Source: Cymbidium sinense (lineage: Eukaryota > Streptophyta > Magnoliopsida > Asparagales > Orchidaceae). Taken from it: a stretch of DNA of 64,000 bases. Under the pieces are notes generated by a model. That model saw only the letters and a list, made by a program, of their open reading frames with translations, was not told the DNA's origin and made no database searches. The stretch is from contig CM038220.1 of the NCBI GenBank assembly GCA_021442155.1, positions 75,317,817 through 75,381,816 of the forward strand, in the 5' to 3' direction. A program made the position numbers and the translations under genes. Below are positions 1 through 12,325 of this stretch, piece after piece. Each line of letters starts with the position of its first letter. Position 1 is the stretch's first letter.

Positions 1-1011
1 GATCCTGGCACTAATAAAGCATGGGTAACTAAGCTCTCAAGAAGCACAAAATACAGCCATGTCACTATAAAATTAGCTAAGACATCCTCCCAATCCTATG
101 GGATGGAGAAGTCCTCTACTAATAAAGGCTCCAATCTCTCGGATAAGCAACTACCTTTACACACCAAATTGAAAAGGGTCATGCGGTCTACTCTCCTAGA
201 GCATAATCATAAGCATTGAACCATGTACTCATGGTAGTGTAGAGCTGTGATTGTCTAGAATGCCGACACACGAAGGTGCGGTAGTGGTCGGAAGATCAAT
301 ATAAATAGTGGCATAGCTACCTACCTTTAATCACAATCATCTAAGTTTTATGAAATAACTCCCTAGGTGGAACACACTCCTCATAGTGATAACCAAATAT
401 GGAAGATAACTTAAGTCCAAAGAGTGATCAACTCCTGCCAATCAGCAAGTGTTACTACTAGGATCCCGAACTCCACTACTCCATGAGAAGAAGCATATCC
501 CAAAGTCAAATAAAGATACATATACTCATAAATGTGGTTGTATAAGTATCTGTGAGCTTATAGAATATACCTAGCCCATGTGACATATCCATGGGAAGAG
601 TAGGAATCCACCCAATAGAGGAATCAGTAGGTCTAGTGAGCAGGCTTTGGCTAAGCTAGTCTAGACTATCTCACCTGTCAGAAGAAGGCTGTTAGACATC
701 ACAATATCCAGAATTAACCTGGGCTACTATGCTATCCAAAGGATTGTAGTCCCCACACTTCAACTTAAGGGTAGCCACCTAGTCTGCAGGATCCTCAAAA
801 GAAAAGGAATTTGAAGTACAATAAGGTAGTATGGAAGAGTGTGCGAAGAAACCCTGGTAAAAATCACATCCTTGTAGCATATTAATGTGTTGCTCAATCC
901 TATCTCTGATATCAGCATCTCCATGAGGAACAGGTCCATCAATCTCACCGGATAGCCTCTTGTTAAGCTACAGATCATCAGGTCTCCTCCAACTGAACAT
1001 TCTCCTGCCAA
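1..1011 (-). pseudogene. Antisense ORF relic upstream of family E LTR, copy 1 (partial)
   Basis: This is a decayed minus-strand coding region cut by the window start. Fragments such as ERDRIEQHI-like and DWVTTLKLKYGDYNPL-like peptides are recovered only by changing frame, and they recur in the second copy at 8,647-9,889, so both descend from one ORF. It lies head-to-head with the plus-sense LTR that starts at 1,189. Known background: several Tat-lineage Ty3/gypsy families carry an extra antisense ORF between pol and the 3' LTR, and this position fits. Inference: it is such an ORF rather than a host gene. I cannot assign a domain; a plant-mobile-domain-like protein is one possibility I could not confirm. 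This copy has lost more short segments than copy 2, so it is non-functional. Confidence 0.5.
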
Positions 1012-1175
1012 GTGATAAGATAAACATTACATACAAATTTAAATGACAGTATAATAAAGCGTGTCCACCAATTTTCAAGACGCAATAACAAGAAGTGAAA
1101 CAAAAAGATGGGGAGGAGAAAAAGAAAACCAAAAGTCAACCAATTTTTTAACAAAGTGACTTCTCATGCAAATCA

Positions 1176-1188
1176 CATGGGGGGCATT
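1176..1188 (+). other. Polypurine-tract-like sequence before LTR E1
   Basis: CATGGGGGGCATT directly precedes TGTTGACC, the LTR-like start. The second copy has TTGGGGGCATT in the same place. A purine-rich tract immediately before a TG terminus is the expected primer for plus-strand DNA synthesis, and it sets the LTR sense as plus. Confidence 0.5.
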
Positions 1189-1962
1189 TGTTGACCTCCA
1201 TAAATGTGTCATATGTCGGGTCAAGCCCACAAGTCAAAATTCGACTGACTTCGGAGGTGACAGTAAGAAACTAAGGCTCAAAATGCATTGGACGTCACTG
1301 AAAATATTCAAAATGACCTTCAATTGATAAATGGACTTCATCATCGCATTCAAAATATCAAAATTGATCAAGATAAAAATATTATATAATCTAAAATCAA
1401 CATCAGTGATTGAAGCTATTAATGTGTCAATGCATATCGGTCAAAGCTATGATGTTGAATGACCTCCATTTATAAAATTAATCATGTCTTAGCTTCAAAA
1501 CATTAAAAACTATCAAATGAGACTATCCACACTCAAATCGAATGAGTCTGCATAAATGTCAAATGATTTGAAGTGACAACATGCAAATCGAGGCTGAAAT
1601 AAACAGGACGTTATCAACATTAAACCAAATCACCTCTGATCGATGAACAGACTTCCATTGCATTCAAAATATTGAAATAGGTTAGAATATAAATATTTCA
1701 TGACTAGATGATTAACCGATCAATTTCTGAGTTAATGCATGCATATCAGTCGAGGCACCGACATAAGTCAAATAATATATATTCATAAAATTGATTGTGT
1801 CATTAGCTTTGAAACATTAAAATTTATCAAGATTATTTGCTCAATTAGGATGAGTGCCTAAAATAGTGGTCGGCGGCGACGCACTTTGGTGAAAATTGAC
1901 TCAATTTGGCCACTTGAACCGCGGCCTCTTGCGGCATTGCTTGAAAGAATGGAATAACCTTG

Positions 1963-2077
<115 letters not shown>

Positions 2078-2403
2078 TAATGATTTTATTTATAATTCAC
2101 ATTAAAGTCATTTAATCCATTTAAAATCAATTTAAAAAAATAAATCCCTAAATCCTCTCGAGATATTTTAATTTCGTTCTCTCGGAATCCCCTGTGACTG
2201 AGTCAGCTCTCCTTCATGTGACATGAGTACTCTCCTTCCCTCTTCATTCACACACCTCTCCACATTGAGGGTGGTTCCTCAACGTTCCCATGCAAGACTT
2301 CCCACTCCTCCAAACTGATAGAAAGCCTCCTCTCCTGCCTCCCTCATTTTAGGTTTTCCATTGCCCTAATCTCGACCAAGAAGGTTTTTTTTTCCTCCTC
2401 CTC

Positions 2404-2410
2404 TATAAAT
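2404..2410 (+). promoter_or_regulatory. TATA box of LTR E1
   Basis: TATAAAT in the context CCTCCTCTATAAATC, about 1.2 kb into the LTR-like block and followed by a long CT-rich leader. The equivalent in E2 is TATAAA at 11,195. A conserved TATA box on the plus strand supports a plus-sense LTR promoter. Confidence 0.55.
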
Positions 2411-2801
2411 CAAAAAAAAATGGGTAGGGCTTGAGTTTCTCTTCTTCTTCATCATCCTTTTTCTTCTTTCCTTTCTTTCTTCTTCCTTTTTTCCCCCAAT
2501 TTGAAAATCATTTTTTCCTTTTCTTTTTTTCTTTTTCTTCTTTTTTTTACTTTGTTCTTCCTTTTCCAAAATTGATCTTCGATCATCCTTCTCAAAAAAG
2601 AACTCTCTAATCTTCCTTCTCCAATCAAAAATCATTTTCCATTTTCCCTCATTTTAATAAATCCAAATTGTATCTTCCCTTCCCTCAAATTCATTTCTCT
2701 CAATTTCCCTCTTTTCCACTAAAAAAATCTCCAAATTCCCTCATTTCACAAAAAAAATAAAATTTTGCCTCTTTCCTGCAAATCAATCCAAATTTCTCTG
2801 A

Positions 2802-2975
2802 GGAACATCATCATGAGGTGGGTTCTTCTTCGATTCGGCATTGCATCATTACCTCTTAAATGTAAAAGAATCATGAGGCGTTCTTTAGGTTTCGACATTG
2901 TCCTCCATTTTCATCCCCCTTTCGACCCTTCTCTTCACCGTAACCAGGGAAGACACCGTCATGAGGCGGGTTCTT
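2802..2975 (+). repeat. Hairpin-forming repeats in LTR E1
   Basis: Three imperfect units lie at 2,802-2,828, 2,868-2,886 and 2,949-2,975. Each is built round an ATGA loop with arms such as CACCGTC and GGCGGGTT. Copy E2 has four units. The stems differ between units but mostly remain able to pair. Confidence 0.6.
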
Positions 2976-3329
2976 CTCTTGCTTTCCGGCATACCCAACC
3001 TCGTTTTATTGATCTCTACAGTGCGCAAAAGAATGAGTCAGAACATGTGGAATGTGTAAATGTGGATATATATACATGCTTGTGTTTCTTTGTAGATTTG
3101 AAGGTCTTGTCGTGCTCATGAGATAGATGAAAAAAACTAATGGTGTTAAAGATGCCCATCTACGATCATGAGGTCAAATCAATTCTCCCATGAAATGCCA
3201 CAAATTTAAAAATCTCATAACTTAGAAAAAAAATGAAAAGTAAAAGAATCGACTTAAGAATGTCACACAATGAAACCTAAAATTGAAATTCAAATTAAAA
3301 AACTCCAAACAAAAAGAAAGAAAAATAAT

Positions 3330-3396
3330 ATGCAACGAGGATTCGAACTTGGGCCAATCTTTTGCATAACAAAAAATTAACCACTAAGTTATATTT
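3330..3396 (-). repeat. tRNA-like (SINE-type) fragment
   Basis: On the minus strand an A-box-like AACTTAGTGGTTAA (3,390-3,377) is followed by a B-box-like GTTCGAATCC (3,348-3,339), about 28 bases apart as in tRNA-derived pol III promoters. TGCAA and TTGCA at the two ends can pair like the tip of an acceptor stem. It lies exactly where similarity between the E copies ends. It is either a degenerate tRNA or the head of a tRNA-derived SINE; the anticodon arm is not convincing. Confidence 0.5.
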
Positions 3397-3425
3397 GCAT
3401 TTATGATATATAAATGTGTTGTATT

Positions 3426-3428
<3 letters not shown>

Positions 3429-3474
<46 letters not shown>

Positions 3475-3498
3475 GAATAAATAAAATAATAAAAATAA

Positions 3499-3529
<31 letters not shown>

Positions 3530-3541
3530 ATAATATAATAT
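3429..3541. repeat. (TAA)n microsatellite
   Basis: A long AAT/TAA trinucleotide run with a few interruptions. A second, shorter run lies at 4,029-4,062. Confidence 0.9.
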
Positions 3542-4027
3542 AATTTTTTTATTTTGAGCTAAATCGAGCTGAACACCAGCTGTTTGTTCATGTTCGACTC
3601 GTTTATATATCGAGCTTGAAATGTATGTTCATGTTCAACTCATTTAGTTAACGAGCGATTAGAACCGAAACTATAATGAGCGGCAGTTCGCTCAGCTTTT
3701 GACAACTAACAACCATTATTTTTTATTTTTTAGAATATTGAGTAAATTTAATAATGCGCTCATTATTTCATTACTAAAAATTAAAATATTTTTTATTTGA
3801 ATAAAATTTATCATTATTACTTTTATCTTAGATTGTTTTAATAAAAATATAATTTTATGAAAAACATATCTTCTCAAAAAATTATAATTCATTAAAAGAA
3901 GTTAATTAAAATAAAATTTAAAATTTTTTTTCATAAAATGTTCATTTGACTATAAGTTCCTTCATCTTCCATTCATCCGGGCATTGAACTCAACGGTTCA
4001 CCCAATCAATTTTCCATCAACTCAAAA

Positions 4028-4060
<33 letters not shown>
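3542..4060. other. AT-rich spacer with GAGC-rich segment
   Basis: No coding potential. Positions 3,556-3,700 carry repeated 'gttcatgttcaactcgttta' and 'cgagct' motifs common in decayed plant intergenic repeats; the rest is very AT-rich and ends in a short (AAT)n run. Confidence 0.5.
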
Positions 4061-4064
<4 letters not shown>

Positions 4065-4208
4065 GAATAATTACTCTTCTCAAGTGAGAGAACTTTCATA
4101 AAATTTGTCATTAGATAATTTTTAAAATAATAGTAACAATGTAAAGTTTTAGAATTTGATTAGAAATTCATCATTTTGACTTAAATTGGATGGTTGGGGA
4201 ATGATGAT
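4061..4208 (-). repeat. Dispersed repeat, inverted relative to 13,768-13,910
   Basis: The reverse complement of this segment matches 13,768-13,910. Both contain CATCATTCC(C)CCAACCAT, then AATGATGAATTTC, AAATTCTAAAACT and GTTCTCTC(TC)ACTTGAG in the same order. The family is unknown. Confidence 0.6.
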
Positions 4209-4210
4209 GT

Positions 4211-4700
4211 GTGAATGCTTTGTCATCTCGAGTCCATGTCCCAGTCTACTTAGTCGAGGAGGTAGTAAGCAACTTGACAAGGATCCTCATGCAACACATT
4301 TATGTCGTCAAGAAATCCACTTTGGATTTGTCAGGAGACATTAAGTCTACCGATGAAAATATCAAGTATATCCATGATTTAACTCAAGGACATAGCCATT
4401 TTTTGCATATTTATCATGATCGTAATATAATAGACTAGAAACCAAATAAACTCGATCATAACGCTTCATCCATGGAATATAACAAAAAGGACACGGGCCA
4501 CATCCTTACTAGCATGAGATTGAATGACAGCCATAATGAAAAATTGGTAGCAAATTTGAGCCCACTTGGGAGGGCCATTTTGTTATTGAAAAAGTGTATC
4601 AAAGAGGAGCATACCAACTCATTGACCTAAAGAGTGAAAGATCAATGTTACCAATTAATAGTCGATACTTGAAAAATTATTATACATGATGAATACATTC
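4211..4700 (+). pseudogene. Ty3/gypsy integrase C-terminal relic
   Basis: With frameshifts the plus strand gives the typical end of plant Ty3/gypsy integrase near 4,540-4,690: an 'FEPTWEGPFVI'-like stretch, then 'YQRGAYQLID' and 'PINSRYLK-YY'. This is the C-terminal SH3-like region that follows the integrase core. Nothing upstream in this copy encodes RT, RNase H or the core, so nearly all of pol is missing. The frame at 4,211-4,438 is open for 75 codons, but I do not recognise its product. Being on the same strand as the E LTRs and lying before the antisense ORF, it is probably the pol end of the family E element. Confidence 0.55.
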
Positions 4701-6680
4701 TCAAGGTACAATAGAAATCCCAAGATAGGGGCATTTTTTAATATATCCATTTAGTGACATTGTGCTTCATGCTGATCCTAAATAAATATCACTCTAGATA
4801 AAAAAAAAGTTTTAATGAAAATTCCTTGTTACAGGCATTTTTTATATTTCTATGCATAGATGAAATCAATGTTGTATGTTAAAACCCTCTTAAGAGCATA
4901 TCAATTCAAATATTGATGTATTTATGTATTTTCATCTTGAAAGTTATTCTAAATGTGCTTTAGAATTCCCTCTATAAGATGAGGTATTTTAGTTTATTTG
5001 AGTTGACATCGTGTTATAAGACAAGATCCTTGAATATATTCTGATTCAGGTTAACATCGAGCGTTACGCCAAAATCCCATAATATATCTATAGTTGTCAT
5101 TGTTAAGTTGTAGGTTCCTACAGGAACAAAAAAGAATCTATTGCTACGCATGAAAAGACAGCCTCAAATGTCAAGAAAAATTTTCTCCCAGATTCATGAA
5201 ATGTCGGAGATCAAATCAAAAGAACTCCCAATTTCGGAAGCTTCAATCAATTAAGTTAGAAAAATATCAACCTCAACATCCTAAAGTCTAAGACATGGAT
5301 GGGTTCTAAAGGTCGAACTCAACAAGCCCACAAATGGCCAAATTGCTGATGCTCTCCTCTCTCAACAAGCCGCGAGAAAAGACCGCAGTGAAAGAGCCCC
5401 CATTCATCAGTCTGATGATAAAAGTACCAACCCATCATAGCTTAAGTTGAAGAGTTGGGTAGGTTCTAACGGCCGAACTCAACAAGCCTAAATGTGGCTG
5501 AGTTATTGACACTTTCCTCACACAACAAGCCTTAAGAAAAGGTCATAGTGAAAGAGCCACTGCTTGTCAGTCCAATGATGGTAGCTGTTCAATCTCAAAC
5601 TAAATCTAGCTTAGTGATTATAAGCAACCTGGATCCAAGAAATCTTTCTACTTGATTGATAGATTAAGAAAATTTGAGGAAACTCTCAATTCAGGGCTCC
5701 CTCAAATCAATATATATATATTGACCGTAGGGTGATGTCTCAATCTATTCTTAAATGATCTGATCAAGCTCAAAGCTCAAATCAAATCCAATCTCCTCAT
5801 CAAGCCCATCAAAGAAGAAAGCACAGGACTGAGGAAGCAATTTTATAGTTTATATAAAGTCAATGGTTAAATTAAAGAAACTTCACAGTTATTCAGTCTG
5901 TTAAAGCATACGTTGCTAGACTAATAACTCAACATTGACCCTATATAAGTCAAAAGGTTGGGTCATCTGTATGTACCCTTCAATGAATCTGTCAAAGTAG
6001 TAAGCACAAGATTCATGGTATAAATACACTTTCTGACAAGTTAACATGGACAAATCAGGTCATTCCTCCATCAAGTCTATCAAGCTTAAAGCTAGGATAG
6101 AAGGAATTTCAAATCCGCCCAAGTTTGGATAAACCAATTCCCCGAAGGAACCCTTCATCAAAATAATTAAACCAATTCCCCCATTAAATCCAATCAAGCA
6201 TGAAGCTTGGATTGAAAGAAACTCAAATTTGCAAAGATGTAAAAGAAAGAGATCTTCAGCAAAGCCATTGAAGTAAATAGTAGATGGTGTAAGAACTCTT
6301 ATCTATCTGATAAGTCAATTCTAACAAATTGGTCAATCCTATCATTTAGTATGTCCTAAATAAGGTATCATACTAATGACAAATCCTATCAAAGCTTAGC
6401 TATTATCGGTGAAATGATCTAAGTTCTATCATTAGTACACAAATTAAACCCAAAGCACAAAGCATACAAATCAAGCCTAGAGTACAAATCAAAGATGATC
6501 TTCTCATCAAATCCCCAAAAGCAAAAAGTATAGAAGTAACAGAGGAATGCTGATATCCATAAATACATCAAGATGATACATGATTGAGAAAAAAAAGTAT
6601 GTCATGGGAGCTGGGTAGCTCAGCGAAGTGCTAAATAAGTTAAAGATGGTTTGCTCACTCTCAAAGCAGAAAAACTATGA
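4701..6680. other. Non-coding internal spacer of family E element
   Basis: No ORF of note. It contains a diverged duplication: 5,301-5,402 and 5,457-5,560 share 'ggttctaa-gg-cgaactcaacaagcc', 'ctctca-caacaagcc' and 'agtgaaagagcc', about 155 bp apart. The remainder is AT-rich text with many 'atcaagc' and 'aatcaaa' motifs. Confidence 0.5.
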
Positions 6681-6689
6681 TCAAAGCGA

Positions 6690-9600
6690 CCTCGATCTAC
6701 CATAGCCTAGTGATGTAGTGATATCGCTTCTCACCGCTCTGCTTTTTCTCTGCTCAACTCGAGCTCTCTCGGCTCAATCTATCTAACTTAGAAGAAGCAT
6801 CTATCAAACTCTGACGGTCATGTCGTAGAGCCTCAACACTCTCCTCGAGCTCATCATGTGCTAGGTCAGCCGTCTCGCTATGAAGCCTGACCTGCTCATG
6901 AAGCTTTGTCAGTAAAGTGCTAGAGTGAACAATACTGAGCGATCTCATCCAGTGGATTTAGAACTCTATGTCTCTACAAAGAGTCCCTAGATACCTAAGA
7001 ACCTTCTCCTCCAAGCCAGTATGAGCTAAAAGGTCCAAAATGGTGTTCGCATAAGATGTGAAGCAGTTGAGTGACTCTAGTGAGTCCAAAGTAAAGAGAA
7101 ATCATCCCTCAAAACACCAATTATGCCCTTGTCACGTGGATTTGGCCTATAGGGGTGGTGATGGTAGATCTCAGACTCATAACCTACATCAGGCACTGTA
7201 AGGAACAAATAAAAAAATTAGCATAAAGTAGAGTAGTAAATGTAAAGAAGTGCAGCTAAAGAATAAAGAAAGGGGAGAATATACCTTAACATGATGAATA
7301 CAACTGAAGTGGAGTATCATAAGCGATATAATTCTCGAGGACTCCCACTATCTGATAAGCTCCAAGGCTATGTGTTAGCTCAATAGAGGCCTCACTAGGC
7401 ATGAGATCCCCCACCTCAGAAGTCCCCCAAAGGCAATGGCAGAGTCAGGCTCAATAGAGAAAGGTGGCTCTATGGAAGGGGTAATAAAATCAGAAGTGGT
7501 AGTATTAAAGGTTGACACGCGCGCTCCATCCTCAATAACATCTTGTCTTGCACACCGACACTTCATCTGAAGTCATAGACTATTGTGGGGGTGGACTCAT
7601 GGACCAATCAGCAATCCCCAAGCTCGTGATTTACCTACCCAAACGGTGAAGAAATATCTAAGTAGAGTAGAATCCCTAGCTCTAACTCTGCCATGAAAGT
7701 GGTATCCTAAGCCCTAACTTGCTCCCCAACTGGTGCATCTATCAAGAATCAAATTAGAGTATCAGATACACTGAGCATATTTTGATAAAATAAAGAGGGG
7801 AGAGAGGATAAAAGTATTGAAGGAGAGGAGAATAGTGATTATTCCTCTAGCACTATAATCTCTTGCTAATGGTATTTGACGATGGGTCCTTTGATCTCGA
7901 GGAATGCCCATAATCTCACGGAACCATGCTCGAAAGGGCCAAAAGGCCCTACCAGGTGGTAGGTATAACTAACCCCGTGTGACCGTGGAGGGTTATTCAA
8001 AAATGATCACCGGCTCGAAATGTAGCCAAATAGTTGAAGCAATAAAGTAACGTGTCTCAAAAGGAATCATCCTGATCCTCTTGAAATCCACTACACCAGG
8101 GATGAATGGTCTGCCATCACGAGTAGTCGACTAGAAGAAACTAAACTATCGTGCACCTCAATTAGGCTGATAGCCCTCTATAACAACCGACTGCCCAAAT
8201 CAATAACATAACCATCTTGGATGTATACTAAAAAGGTACTCTGCTACTCTCAATGTTCAACGACCATGAAGCAAGGAATATCTGTCATTCTCATCAAGAC
8301 TATCAACAAGATCAATCCTTATCAAGTTAGAGGGTAAGTCGAGTATATCCGACTAGTGAACCAACAAAAATCAATCTTTGACCAAATGAGGCAAAGAAGG
8401 GCATGTGAATCCTCTCCATCTCCAAAGTAGAGGATGCTCAATATAAATGTAAGACTGTAGGATATCCTCGCTCTAAAAAAATATTGGACACTCAAAATAA
8501 GCAAAGGCACAATGTATGTGGAGATGAACCCAAGCATATAAGTGCCTAGAGCCATTTCATGACTAGGAACCTTCCCCAGAAATCATCCTCAATATCCTAT
8601 AAAGCCTGGCTAATACTGCTAGGGCAAGAGAGACTCACCCACCTTGAGAGATCCTGCTAGCTACTAAAAAAGTGCATGGGCAAACTAAGCTCTCTGTAAT
8701 GGGAAGCACAAAAATACAAAGCCATGTCACTATAAAATTAGCTAAGAACAGATCCTCGCTCAATCCACGTAGAGTGGAGAGTCATTCTGCTAAAAAAAGG
8801 TGCCAATCTCTTGGATAAGCACCTTTAGACACCAAATCGAAAAGGTAATGTGTCTGGAGTCTCCTTAGATGGCATAATCTTATGAAGTGTTGAATCAATG
8901 TACTCCCGTAGTGTACTCATGATCATCTAGAATGCCAGGGCATACCAAGGTGCGGTGATGATAGTCAAGATCAATATAAATAGAAGGTATAGCTACCCTA
9001 CCTCGATCTGATCATTTAAAATTTCTGTATGAAATTACTCCCCATCAGGTGGAACACACTCTTCGTAGTGATAATCAAATACGGGAAGACGCCCGCACTG
9101 TAAGTCCAAAGAGTGATTGTCAACTCCTGCGGGCCAATCCGACAGAGTGTTCTTACTAGAACAGAACTCCACTACTCCACGAGCCCAAGAAGAAAGCATA
9201 TCCCCAAAGTCAAATAAAGATATATATACTGCCTCATAAATGTCAGCTGTCTGTAAAGTATCTCTGTGAGCTTATAGAATATACCTAGCCCATGTGACAT
9301 ATCCATGGGGAAGAGTAGGAATCTTGCCAATAGAGGAATCCTGAAGTAGGTCTACTGAGCCTGGTTGTAGCTAACGATGGCTCAGGAGTCTAGACTGTCT
9401 CATTGGCTCAATGCTATCAGAAGAAGGCTGTAAGACATCACAATATCCAAAACTAACCTGGGCTATTATGCTATTCAAAGGATTGTAGTCCCCATACTTC
9501 AGCTTAAGGGTAGTCACCCAGTCTGCAGGATCCTTAAAAGTAAAGGAATCTGAAGTACAATAAGGAAGTATGGAAGAGCGTGTGAAGAAACTCTGGTAAA

Positions 9601-9889
9601 AATCACATCCTTATAGCATATCAATGTGTTGCTCAATCCTATCTCTGATATCAACATCTCCATGAGGAACATGTCCATCAATCTCCGACCAGATCGCCTC
9701 CTCGCTAAGCTTAGCAGATGACAGATCATCAGGTCTCCTCCAACTGAACATTCTCCTATCAAGTGATAAAATAAATATTACATAAAAACTTAAATGATAG
9801 TATAATAAACTGTGTCCACCAATTTTCAAGATGCAATAACAAGAAGTGAAACAAATAAAGCAGAGAAAGAAAGAAAACCAAAAGGTCAA
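6690..9889 (-). pseudogene. Antisense ORF relic of family E element, copy 2
   Basis: A long minus-strand coding relic broken into many frames, read from about 9,889 down to 6,690. Recoverable pieces, in order, are an acidic N-terminal part (9,514-9,889), a middle part containing VFDYHYEECVPPDGE (near 9,040-9,095), a part near 8,322-8,640, a block with 'GIIGVLRDDFS' (near 7,110), and a charged coiled-coil-like C-terminal end with 'VEALRHDRQSLIDASSKLDR' (6,754-6,948). The 9,889-8,647 end is duplicated at 1-1,011. It is antisense to the integrase relic and the LTR, which fits the extra antisense ORF known in some Tat-lineage elements. I cannot assign a function. The number of stops rules out an active gene in this copy. 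Confidence 0.5.
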
Positions 9890-9924
9890 CCAATTTTAAA
9901 GCGTGACTCTATATCATATTTTTT

Positions 9925-9933
9925 GGGGGCATT
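9925..9933 (+). other. Polypurine-tract-like sequence before LTR E2
   Basis: GGGGGCATT immediately precedes TGTTGACC at 9,934, matching the arrangement at 1,176-1,188. Confidence 0.45.
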
Positions 9934-10751
9934 TGTTGACCTCCATATATATGTGTCATATGTCAAGCCTACAAGTCAAATTTGGTGAGGTGACGATACA
10001 AAGGCTCAAAATGCATTGGATGTCACTAAAAATGGTTGAAATGACCTTCGATCGATAAATTGACATCACCATCATGTTCAAAATATCAAAATTGATTAAG
10101 ATAAAAATATTATATAATCTAATGATCAACCTATCAAGTGATTGAGCTATTAATGTGTCGATGCACATATCAGAGTCAAAAAGCTGTGACGATATTTGAA
10201 TGACCTCCGTTCATGAAATTAATCATGCCTTAGCTAAAAAAATATTGGAAACTATCAAATGAGACTATCCACACTCAAATCGGACGAGTCTGCATAAATG
10301 TCAAATGATTTGAAGCAATAGTGAACAAATCGAGGTTGAAATAAATAGGACGTCACCAACATTAAACCAAATCACCTCTAATCGATGAATAGACTTCCAT
10401 TGCATTCAAAATGTTGAAACAGGTTAGAATATAAATATTTCATGACTTGATGATTAACCAATCAATTTCTCTAGTCGTCAATGTGCTTACATGCTCAAGT
10501 CAGGAGGCACCGACACAAGCAAAATGACCTTGGTTCATAAAATTGATTACGTCATTAGCTTTGAAATATTAAAATTTATCAAGTAAGACTATTCATACTC
10601 AATTGGATGAGTCTGCACAAAAAATAGTGGTCGAAAGCAGCGACACACACTTTGAGCTAAAATTGACTCAATTTGATCGACTTGAACCAAATAGCCTCCG
10701 ATTGCGAATGGACTGTGTCATTGCGTTCGAAATAATGGAATAACCTTGAAT

Positions 10752-10877
<126 letters not shown>

Positions 10878-11194
10878 TATCATTCATTAAATTTAATCCA
10901 TTTAAAATTAAACCTAACCTAAATCCTCTCTCGACAGATGCTAATTTCACCTTCTCTCTGGGACCCGAATCCCCTTCATGTGCGACCGACTTGATCAAGC
11001 TCCTCCCTTGCAAACCAAACACAAACCACACCTCCTCCTTCCCATCATTCACGCACCTCCTCCACGCGTGAGTGGCGGTTCTCAACCGTTCCCATGAGAT
11101 TTCCTCCTGATAGCAAGCCTCCTCTCCCGCCTCCCTCATTTTAGGTTTTCCATTGCCCTAATCTGGATCAAGAAGATTTTTTTTCCTCCTCCTC

Positions 11195-11200
11195 TATAAA
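11195..11200 (+). promoter_or_regulatory. TATA box of LTR E2
   Basis: TATAAA in CCTCCTCTATAAACC, matching the E1 TATA box and followed by the same CT-rich leader. Confidence 0.5.
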
Positions 11201-11627
11201 CCGAAAAAAGGGTAGGGCTTGAGTTTCTCTTCTCCTTCATCTTCCTTTTTCTTCTTTCCTTCCCTTTCTTCTTCCTTCTTTCCCCCAATCTGAAAATCAT
11301 TTTTCCCTTTTCTTCTTCTTCTTTTTTTCTTTGTTCTTCCTTTTTCTTCTCCAAACCGCAAAGATCTTCCCTGATCATCCTTCTCCAAATAAAGAACTCC
11401 TCTTTGATCTTCCTTCTCCAATCCAAAATCAGTTTTTCCATTTTCCCCTCATTTTTAATAAATCCAAAATTGTATCTTCCCCTTCCCTCAAATTCATTTC
11501 GGCTCTTGATTTCCCTCTTTTTCCACTAAAATAAAAAATTGGCTCTCCAAATTCCCTCATTTCCACAAAAAAAAAGAAAATTTTGCCTCTTTCCATCACA
11601 AAACCAATCCAAATTTTGCACAATCGA

Positions 11628-11910
11628 GGAACACCATCATGAGGTGGGTTCTTCTTTCGATTTCTAGCATCGTACTCCTTACATTACCTCTTCAAAGCCG
11701 TTTTGCCGCAAATGGGGAAGAACACCGTCATGAGACGGGTTCTTCTTTCGACTTCTGGCGTCACACTCCTTGCATTACCTCTTTAAAGCCACTTCATGGC
11801 GGGAAGAACAATATCATGGCGAGTTCTTCTTTAGGTTTCGCATTATCCTCCATTTCATCCCCATTTTTGACCCTTCTCCCTCTTGGGAAGACATCATGAG
11901 TGGGTTCTTC
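11628..11910 (+). repeat. Four-unit hairpin repeat array in LTR E2
   Basis: Units lie at 11,628-11,654, 11,717-11,745, 11,803-11,829 and 11,887-11,910, about 80-90 bp apart. The first two fold as GAAC-a-CCATC/ATGA/GGTGG-GTTC and GAAC-a-CCGTC/ATGA/GACGG-GTTC: the A-T pair in one is a G-C pair in the other. Each is followed by TTCTTT and related text (CGACTTCTGGCGT or similar). Confidence 0.65.
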
Positions 11911-12325
11911 TCTTGCTTTCTGGCATACCCAACCCCATTTCTTTTTCAATCTCTACAGTGCAGAAGAATGAGTCAGAACATGTGGAATGTGTAAATATGG
12001 ATATATATACATGCTTATGTTTCTTTGCAGGTTTGAAGGCCTTGTCATGCTGATGAGGGTGCGACAAGATGAAAAATTGGCTGCGATATTGCAAAACACC
12101 GCTCACTACGCTCATGAGGTTGTATCGAGTAAGCCAACATCTGTTAAATGTAGCTCCCCTTAGACGAAATGCCATAGAAATTTCATCAAAATATCATGAC
12201 TTAGAAAAAAAATGAAAAGTAAAAGAATCGACTTAAGAATGTCACACAATGAAACTTAAAATTGAAATTCAAATTAAAAAAACTCCAAACAAAAAGGAAG
12301 GAAAATAATATGCAACGAACACAAA

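Noticed and set aside
2366..2635. Lysine- and glutamate-rich minus-strand ORFs here and at 11,136-11,441
   Set aside because: They are the complement of the CT-rich LTR leader; low complexity explains the open frame.
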